From the NCBI RefSeq assembly GCF_040712315.1, contig NC_134017.1:8648001-8712000 (forward strand): a stretch of 64,000 bases of DNA, written 5' to 3'. The notes below the pieces were generated by a model. It was not told where the DNA came from. It searched no databases and saw only the letters and a list, made by a program, of their open reading frames with translations. Position numbers and translations under genes: made by a program. Below are positions 56,763 to 64,000 of this stretch, piece by piece; position 1 is the first letter of the stretch, and the number at the start of each line of letters is the position of its first letter. Source of the stretch: Castanea sativa. Its lineage: Eukaryota > Streptophyta > Magnoliopsida > Fagales > Fagaceae.

Positions 56763-58058
56763 GTGAAGCCCGCCTATCTATTCTGCTGCTTGCTAGCTTG
56801 GGGGTCTTTAAATCTTTTTAGGTTTCCGTATTATGGTTTGCCTAAACTAGGCTTTTGTGAATTCCCCTCAAAACTATTAACCTAGCAACAACATGTATTT
56901 GTTATATCAATTTTTCATAATCTTTTTTATTTATTTATTCATTTAGTGGATAGTGGTTGCTTTGTTTCTCTAGGAAGAAAAAACTTTTTTATTTTATTTT
57001 AAATTATGGATATAAATATAATGGTTACCTCGTTTCTCTACTAAGAAAAATCTAAACAATATACATATGCCGCATGCTTGTGATATCAATTGTTGAATGT
57101 AAAACTAGTTATTGTAGTTTTGAATGAGATGAATATTATAGCCTTACATTGATTTCTTTTGTTTTTCTAGTTATTGTAATAACTAGTTGCAAACTCGTGC
57201 TATATTTGGAAACCTTCCTGTTTGTATAGTAAATTAAAGTAAATTTTATAAAATTTTAAATTGATTATGAAATTATACCATTGCAAAAATTACTTCATTT
57301 TTTTTTTTTTTATGTTACAAATTGATAAAGAAACCTTTGTTGAAAGTATAATGGGCTTGGAAAAATCTACTAGATTTTAGATATTGCGAAGAAAAAAAAA
57401 ACAAAAAATTCAAATATTAAAACTTTTGAAACGCCAAAAAATTTTAAAGATTAAAAAAATTCACTACCTAGAAATTATTGAAAAAAATATTTATACACAC
57501 TGTGTGTGTGTGTGACTACACAATAGAGAAATATTAGAGAAAGATATGTTATTTAAAAAATAATAATCCATAGCTATAACTGTTGAAATTTGCCAAATAG
57601 TTTCAAATATTACAAAAAAATGAACTTAAAAATATAAATTTTAAAACTTCTAAATGAAAAAAAAAATTAAAGAATCAAAAGATTCAAAGCTTACAAATTA
57701 TAGAAAAAACATTAAAAAAAAATCATATTTCTTTTTTGTACCAAAAGAATCGAATTAGTGTAAACTAGGCTAGTGGACCCATAATTGATCGTCCGACTGA
57801 AAGCCAAATGTGTTGCCAATGATCTTATCATTGCTTGTTCTTATTTCCTATTAAGGCCTTAGGGAAATTATATAAAAAATTTTGAAGCTTGTACTTTATT
57901 TCAAATTAATTCCCTCTTTTATTTTGTTAGAGTATTCGTACCAGTGTAATTTTATTTATTTATTTTAAAATAAGAATCTTTTTTTTTTTTTTTTGTTTAC
58001 TTACATTTAAAAATAAAGTATATTAAATTATCTATTTTATACTATATTTCATTAAAAT
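56763..58058. other. AT-rich spacer, no gene seen
   Basis: To about 57750 this is the tail of repeat unit B with several A and T runs and a short (TG)n at 57501-57513. From 57751 to 58058 it is unique AT-rich sequence (T run 57978-57993) leading to the breakpoint of the MDN1-derived block. Confidence 0.55.
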
Positions 58059-58507
58059 ATCAAGATGGTCTCCAACTTGACATTCAAACAAGAGAATACC
58101 ATTGCGGATGAATCGGTGGTTGATCTGTTGACGTATTTGAACAACATGTTGGACGTAGCTGTGGCCAAGGCACGACTTCCATCTGGACAAACCCCATTAC
58201 AACAGCTTGTCTTGATCATTGCACAGATGGTCGGTTCTATGAGAAGGAAAACTTGTAGTGCTGTGTTAGAGATGCATTGAGTCGGAAGTGTATGGTTGCA
58301 TTTCTACTTCTGGATAGTCCGCAAGAGTCGATCATGGACCTCATGGAAGCATCCTTTGAGGGTGGAAGCATTAAATTTTCAAAGTATATGGATTCCTTTC
58401 CCTTAACAGATTACATTGTGCTAAGGGACATTGAAGCATTTCCTAGAACCCTTTCTGACTTACTGATGAGACAGTGGTTTGAGCTTATGCAGTCTTGGAG
58501 GGAATAA
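58059..58507 (+). pseudogene. Displaced copy of the last part of the MDN1 CDS (MIDAS domain, C-terminal half)
   Basis: From ATCAAGATG the sequence follows 18473-18916 closely. It lacks the DDSRSMS metal site, which lies upstream of the breakpoint. A 2-nt insertion near 58222-58225 shifts the frame at LIIA, where MDN1 reads IADG. The lysine codon of NLKRC is TAG here, and 3 nt are inserted near 58467. The frame resumes as FLLLDSPQESIMDLME and ends QSWRE. There is no start or promoter of its own. Being about 39 kb away and in the same orientation, it arose by segmental duplication, not retroposition: the intergenic flank is copied too. Confidence 0.93.
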
Positions 58508-59656
58508 ATTTGTTGGATTGAAGAGTTCAGTGTGACACAATTGACTTGTAAATGTGCAAAGTTTGACGGGCACTAGGTGCGGTATAATGTAGTGTTCAAA
58601 ACAAGAAAAAAAAGAAATAAATTGATGTTATAATTTTAGATGGCATGTACAGATCTCAAATGCTGCGTAACAAAATTATGTTATCAATAATAAAGGCTAT
58701 TTATTGTGTCAAATTGCTTGGCTATTTTCAATGTCATTTACATTGTTATATTTTTTTGGTGATGGAAGGAATCCTTTGAGTTTGGACCCAATATAATATT
58801 CACCTCCACCGAATAATAAGTTAAATTTTTGACACAGCAATGGGAGGGAATATTAACATTGCTATAACTGGCTTGGTCTGTCATGGCCATTTATAAAATA
58901 TGGACTAGTAAACACCAAGGTTCCTATTCATGCGAGTGCTCTTAAATAAACTCTTAAACTTATGAGAGTGCTCATAATTAAACTTACGTGCTGCAATTTC
59001 ACTTTGGGTTGTACTAATAAAGTCGTTGTCTTCTAGACTTTTGACATTGTAAGTTCTTCCCATTTGTATCTTTAACTATTGAAGCTTATTTCGCACAAAA
59101 AGGATATAGACGGCTAACAAGCCTTCGGTGTTTTTGCACTTGGTTGATATATATATATATTTTGAGGTATGGGGGCTTGAATACGAATTACACAAAAAAA
59201 AATTAATTAATTAATTTTTTGATATGTTGATAATTATGAAGTTTATGTTGATCCAGTGATCCCAACATTTTGGGATAAGGATAAAATTTAATTTAAATTA
59301 ATTTATATTTTCCCACTATATATGAATTTACTATGACTTTTTTTTACATATTGAGATATATGAATTTACAATGGTGTATGGTAGTATATGACAATTCTTT
59401 AACATACAAGCAATTGAGGAAATTTTGTACTGAGTCCATTAGCGAAATTTTCTATTATCATAGGAAAATTTGTGGGCTATAAGATATAATTGCGTGCTAT
59501 TGGAAATAAATAATTTTTATCTGAGTTAATTTGATTTATTTTATGATTTAGATTAAATATTATAAATCTAAAGATGTATCTTATATAACTTAAAATTTAA
59601 AATGATGTGAATCATGAACATTTTGTATAATATTAGATTTAAGAAATAAAAACTTA
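58508..59656 (+). repeat. Copy 2 of the MDN1 3' UTR and downstream flank (partner 18917-21195)
   Basis: It contains the same AATAAA-bearing UTR, the ACGTGCTGCAATTTCACTTTGG block and the AT-rich stretch to ACTTA. It lacks the solo LTR of copy 1 and shows the empty site at about 59164-59180 (GGTATGGGGGCTTGAATACG). It ends at TTA 59654-59656, the target of the Harbinger element. Confidence 0.88.
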
Positions 59657-60342
59657 GGCTGCATTTGGCTCCATGTAAATGAATTTTTGAGTGTAAAATA
59701 ATTTTAGGGAAAAATAATTTCCGATGAGGAAAATGCTTTCAGGCTGTTTGGTTGCGCCATGGAAAATAGGGCAGAAAACGATTTCCAATGTTTGGAGAAA
59801 ATAGTTTTACTGCATTCATTTTTCCATGTTTGGTTTGTTCAAAAATTTCATGGAAAATATGAAATGAAAAGCAAAGAAACACCTGCATCCTTGTAATAAC
59901 ACAAATAAAGTACTCATCCACTTCAACATCAACAAAGAGCATCTAAATAGTTTCATAATATCAAAATGCACATAATATACTTTCACCATCAGCATTACAA
60001 CCCCATGGTCTACAAAAATGATACCTACACGTGGTAGCTAAATAGTACACATGTGCCCTATATTCTTACACTGAACATACATAACTTGGGCAATTGTATC
60101 ATCCTAAGCATACAAAAGACTGCATCCTATAGTCAAGGTATGTAACTGTTATCCCTTAGAGCATAACAGTCCACAAAATATATGTACCATCATCGTATGT
60201 TTAAGATTAGAAAAACATACATAACCTGCTTATAGATAATACAATACTGTCACATATATAATACAATCAAATGTTAATACTAGTACTACAACATATTACC
60301 AAATCCCTTAACTACCATCACAGTCAACACCAAATAGACAAG

Positions 60343-61470
60343 TCAGAGTCGAGTAAAAAAATAACTATTCATCCAAAGCTTTCTTAACTTAGCATTCTTG
60401 GCCAGAAATCCCCTTGCTGCCTTCCTAGTTTCACACAAATGGTCAAAGGCAGTTGCAAGCATATCTTCACTATACCCATTCGAATTCATAGCCATCACCT
60501 TAGAGTAAAGACTAGGGTAATCAATAGGCCCGCGGTTGATTTCTTTCAAGGCTATAGCAATTTCCTTAAGCTGATCAGACAAATCAGTTAGAACACTATC
60601 ATCATTAGGAGATACAAGGCCTCTTTTGCGGGACTTTGAAACTATGGACCCTGTGGTGGATGATTCTACCACATTCTTCCCCTTCTCCCCCCTTTTCCAC
60701 CACACCCTCCTTGCCATTGTCAGCCACAATCTCAGTGTCATCACCATTCTCTTGTTGTGTGTCAAGATCAATGTATGACTTAGCAAAGCTGCCTATGGCC
60801 ATATCTTTACCCACTACAATGGCCAACTCATCGTACATCTCTATCGTCTTGTTCAAAAACTCGGTATGCTTACGATGCTCCTGTAAGAGAGAATAGCAAA
60901 CATATATAATATAATTCAATATTCGCTTCAATATTCAAAATTGACTCATAAGATGCCATATTCACTCATAACCCCAATATTTACTAACATAACTCAGTAC
61001 ACATCGCAAGAGCATCAAAATAAGACGATATTAATAAAAGAGTAAGATTTAGGTACAGTACTTATGTGATGTTCTTTAGGTTCCCCTCTTAAGGTTCTAG
61101 CATGTGGATTTTTCTTTATGGGATGGACGTGTATTTTTTAGTTAAATAGTCACATGACTCAATCTTAAGTGGGGAACCTAAGGAACAACACCTAAGTTTT
61201 TTCCTTAATATAATGTTGTTGGAAGCCATACCATAACTTCCTCCTGATAGGTCTTGGCATCACATGTGATCAACTTGAGGTTGTCGTCCCATCCAAATCC
61301 ATTCTTCTTTCGAAGAGTCTGGATGGTACTCCACATAGTCCTCAACGTACGCAACTGGTTCTCCACAAATGAGGGATAGCACTCTACCCTAAACTTAGCA
61401 GATATGCCATAGGCTACAGTGGCAAAGGAACCTGCCTTGAAAGTGTTTGAGGGCTTGTTGCCCTTCATAA
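60343..61470 (-). pseudogene. Harbinger ORF1: Myb/SANT-like DNA-binding protein, frameshifted
   Basis: Exon one covers about 61470-61232 (minus): KGNKPSNTFKAGSF, VENQLRTLRTMWSTI, KKNGFGWDDNLKLITCD, EEVM. This is the trihelix/Myb-like domain of the PIF/Harbinger accessory protein, also found in plant L10-interacting MYB proteins, which in Harbinger brings transposase to DNA. Exon two starts at 60880 after TTACAG (EHRKHTEFLNKTIEMYDELAIVVGKDMAIG), with phase kept. A G-run near 60690-60697 adds one base, after which the frame continues as KNVVESSTTGSIVSKSRKRG and ends NSYFFTRL. A true N-terminal start is not clear. Confidence 0.72.
61040..61206. mobile_element. Small MITE in the intron of the Harbinger ORF1
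   Basis: 61042-61096 and 61160-61206 form an inverted pair sharing (A/T)CTTAGGT and (C/T)TTAGGTTCCCC(T/A)CTTAAG. The two arms can fold on each other. The spacer is about 60 bp. A target duplication is not certain, and the borders are approximate. Confidence 0.6.
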
Positions 61471-61734
61471 TAATTATTGTGCATATGAATAACAAAACAA
61501 ACACACATTAACATCAATGAACCTACAGATGTGCACAAAAAAAAAAAAAAAACTATTGGAAATAACAATGTAATACTGAAAATAACAATTATTCTTACAC
61601 CACCACAAGTCTATAGTAAATACATTGTTCTTACACAACAGATAGTTATAATTCATATTAGTGTCATTAATCATAGGAAAAAACGTTACATATTACAACT
61701 GTAGAACTCTGAATCACACATATTTATTAAATTA

Positions 61735-63250
61735 CTACTCTCCACTCCTGGTATAATCAAACCACATGGCTTTGTATATCTCATCTCTCTTAACATTCCA
61801 CGCTCTACTTTCTTCAATGGAGTCCCACCGTGAACGTGTTTCTGGTTCTTCACCGCTAGACTCCACTTGGTTCATTGCAGCTTCCATAATATGGTCCGTA
61901 GGATCAACCCCCGTAATGTGATTATAATCACACAACATGCTAACACTACTTCCACTTAGGTTTCAAAAGACCAAAATGGTTCTACATCCAAGACTCGAAA
62001 ATGTTTCTTCAATACTCCAAACCCTCACTCAATGGTAGTTCTTAAGGATGAGTAATGGAGGTTGAACAATTCATGTTCATTCTCAGGAGGACAATCACTA
62101 TACTCTGTCAAGTGATAACAAACACTTTGATAAGGTGACAAAATTCCATTTTTATTACCATACCCAGCATCACCAAGATAATAGTTCAAAAGACCAAAAT
62201 GGTTCTGCATCCAAGACTTGAAAATGTTTCTTCAATACTCCAAACCCTCGCTCAATGGTAGTTCTTAAGGATGAGTAACGGAGGTTGAACAATTCATGTT
62301 CATTCTCAGGAGGACAATCTATATACTCTGTCAAGTGATATCGAACACTTCAATAATGTGACAAAATTCCATTTTTATTACCATACCCAGCATCACCAAG
62401 ATAATATTTACCTACATATATTGCAAAATAAACCGAAATTATTATTATTCTTTAGTAAAACGAACAAAATTTATTAAAACTAAAACCCAAAAGGTGAAGT
62501 AATCCTATAATACCTTCGGGAATTGAAAATCTCCTTGGCCTAGCGAATGCATCATTCAACACACGCGAATCATGTGCACTGCCTTCCCATCTAACCAATA
62601 CATAAGTAAACTTCAAGTCAAAACTAATGGCAGCTAATACATTTTGAGTGGTTCCATCTTTGTGACCACAAAACCTTTCTTGTATTTCAGGTGGGACAGA
62701 TGCACGAACATGTGTACCATCTATTGCTCCAATACAATCCTAATTTTCGATAGATATAATGGTTTAAAAAATATAGAAAATCTTCACAATTACAAAAATA
62801 CACACAAGTTTCAATATTTACCTTAAAATATAGGTAGAACCTTCTGCTATCCTTTATCTCTTGGGGTATATTTTTTGCTGGGCAGTTTTATTAGAGCTCT
62901 ATATAATTTCAGAATCCCCATAAGGACGACCCTAAAATATCTATGAACAGTCTCAATCAATCTATGGAACTGACTACCAATTAGACGAAACCTCACATTA
63001 TGACCAATTATGTGTAAGAAAATTAGCATTTGTTCCCTAACGGACATATTCACAGTTGGTCGTATGTGCTCCCCCTAAGTGAGGATGTCACATAACTGGT
63101 GGAAAGCTATAGGCTTCATCCTAATTTGGCTTACATAATGTTTCTCACTTCCATGCGGAATACTATTTATGTAATGCTCTCTTTCGGCTACATGATTAAC
63201 ATAAGATGCCCTACGAGTCAATTACGCCACAATTTCCTTAACAATGCAAC
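61735..63250 (-). pseudogene. Harbinger transposase (HARBI1-like nuclease, DDE), damaged
   Basis: On the minus strand: N-terminal REHYINSIPHGSEKHYVSQ (about 63190), FHQLCDILT with a stop, MSVREQMLIFLHIIGHN (about 63047). A one-base excess in the A run near 62876 precedes PQEIKDSRRFYLYFK. An intron follows (donor GTAAAT at 62822-62817, acceptor AG before 62741), then DCIGAIDGTHVRA with the first catalytic Asp and SAHDSRVLNDAF with the second. YYLGDAGYGNKNGI to SSLRTTIE carries the final acidic residue and is present twice because of a 223-bp tandem duplication (61962-62407). The end is DEIYKAMWFDYTRSGE. Inactive as it stands. Confidence 0.82.
61962..62407 (-). repeat. 223-bp tandem duplication in the transposase
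   Basis: 61962-62184 and 62185-62407 are nearly identical, each running from TTCAAAAGACCAAAATGG to CACCAAGATAATA. The length is not a multiple of three, so the frame changes between the copies. In the distal copy the codon after the catalytic Glu is TGA. Confidence 0.93.
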
Positions 63251-63588
63251 CCCCACAAAGAGGACAAATGCAACTGAGGTAAGAATTGTTGTTTTGGTTT
63301 TTTTCTTCATCTAAAAAATAGCAAACACTGTGCTATAAGATGTACATAGACAAGCATGCTATTTAGACACTACACAGTGTATACAATAACACAATGACAA
63401 AATAGCAAGCACACCCTATCAACCAACACAACAACCTAATCTCTAACACAATCAGTATATACAGCCATGCAATGTGTTTTGTTAAACCATCTAGATTCAC
63501 AAGAACAATGCTAAATTTTGCACTACCAAAAAATTTCACAAGCTACCAGATTCACAAGAACAATACTAAATTATGCACATCTATTTAT

Positions 63589-63594
<6 letters not shown>

Positions 63595-63620
<26 letters not shown>
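63595..63620. repeat. (AT)n microsatellite
   Basis: Simple AT repeat, about 13 units, between the transposase and a putative upstream exon. Confidence 0.92.
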
Positions 63621-63623
<3 letters not shown>

Positions 63624-63886
63624 AGATCTGGTACAGGATTGGGAAGTGGTGGATTCGTCGGAGTGGGACAGATGTTGTGTGGTGGGTTTGAGGATGGGTG
63701 TGGTGGGATGCTCAAATCGGTGTGAGTAGCTACAGTGGGTAGATTTGGTTTGGGAATTGCTCGATCTGGTCTTGCTTGATAGGAGTTGGGTACAGTGCAA
63801 GATGGAGGGGATGATGACTAGGATGGGTTTGAACAAGATGGGTTTGAGTAAGAAAAGAAAGGAAGGAAAAGGAACATAGCACTCAC

Positions 63887-63986
63887 CATAGCGTGGAGGG
63901 GACGAGGATGGTGATCTGATCGGCGAGTATGTGATTGGGTTGTCTTCAGGTGGAGTGCCTGAGGCTGTGCTTGACCTCTCTTTCAC
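63887..63986 (-). CDS. Possible first exon of a Harbinger gene
   Basis: On the minus strand ATG 63986 opens MKERSSTASGTPPEDN and a Ser/Pro-rich stretch, ending at 63887 with the donor GTGAGT (63886-63881). No stop occurs in it. It lies upstream of the transposase in the same orientation and may be its 5' exon or that of the Myb-like ORF. I do not recognise the sequence, and it has no confirmed partner exon. Confidence 0.35.
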
Positions 63987-64000
63987 TCTCTCTCTCTTTA

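Larger units (their letters stand above)
54829..57750. repeat. F-box-derived repeat unit B (partner 28747-31222)
   Basis: The unit follows 28747-31222 in order: AT-rich leader, F-box fragment, GGATAGTGGTTGC tail and the ATTCAAAG/TACAAATTATAG end. It differs by a hAT-type MITE (55721-56301), a ~56-bp deletion at about 56348 and many small changes. Confidence 0.8.
59657..64000. mobile_element. PIF/Harbinger DNA transposon, right end outside the window
   Basis: At 59657 the sequence leaves the duplicated block exactly after TTA and continues GGCTGCATTTGGCTCC, a Harbinger-like terminus. TTA is the usual PIF/Harbinger target. The element carries the two genes that these elements need: a Myb/SANT-like ORF (60343-61504) and a DDE transposase (61735-63250), here both on the minus strand. 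The other end is not reached. Where it stops after 63986 is unknown. Confidence 0.75.

Noticed and set aside
63585..63986. 133-codon minus-strand frame including a YIYIYI tail
   Set aside because: The distal part is the (AT)n repeat read as Ile-Tyr; only the first ~33 codons up to the GTGAGT donor are plausible as an exon.

Overview
The window looks like nuclear DNA of a eudicot, probably a woody one. It has GT-AG introns with T-rich acceptors, low gene density and many plant transposon families. A Fagaceae-like species (oak, chestnut, beech) is my guess from the style of the LTR and MITE families; nothing in the sequence proves it.

Layout. (1) 1-18916, + strand: the 3' half of the gene for midasin (MDN1), the giant AAA ATPase that remodels pre-60S ribosomes. 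I could join 39 exons into one open frame of 8,757 nt (about 2,918 residues) that runs through the helical linker region and the acidic domain to the C-terminal MIDAS domain. Its introns hold a 278-bp TRIM, a 188-bp MITE with an 8-bp target duplication, a relic of an RTE-type LINE and a LINE-like tail. (2) 18917-26618: no intact gene; two solo LTRs (19643-20702 and 21886-22657), a GGT-rich and poly-T stretch, and a 1.4-kb Mutator-like element with TIRs of about 240 bp and an 11-bp target duplication. (3) 26619-28132: an ankyrin-PGG gene with four frameshifts. (4) 28740-32911: an F-box-derived repeat unit, a MITE and an F-box pseudogene cut by an LTR. (5) 32912-54484: two Gypsy elements in tandem on the minus strand (LTR-internal-LTR-internal-LTR). 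They resemble the Tat lineage: a second RNase H domain, and an extra ORF on the opposite strand with a plant mobile domain between integrase and the 3' LTR. (6) 54485-57750: a second F-box-derived unit with a hAT-type MITE. (7) 58059-59656: a displaced copy of the last MDN1 exon and its downstream flank, frameshifted. (8) 59657 to the window end: a PIF/Harbinger element with a Myb/SANT-like ORF and a damaged transposase, both on the minus strand.

Together: one conserved housekeeping gene is followed by about 45 kb of accessory DNA shaped by segmental duplication and repeated transposon insertion. The duplicated blocks act as empty-site controls. They show that the solo LTR at 19643-20702, the hAT MITE at 55721-56301 and the Harbinger element at 59657 are each absent from the sister copy. 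Only MDN1 looks functional. Every other protein-coding unit has stops, frameshifts or truncations.
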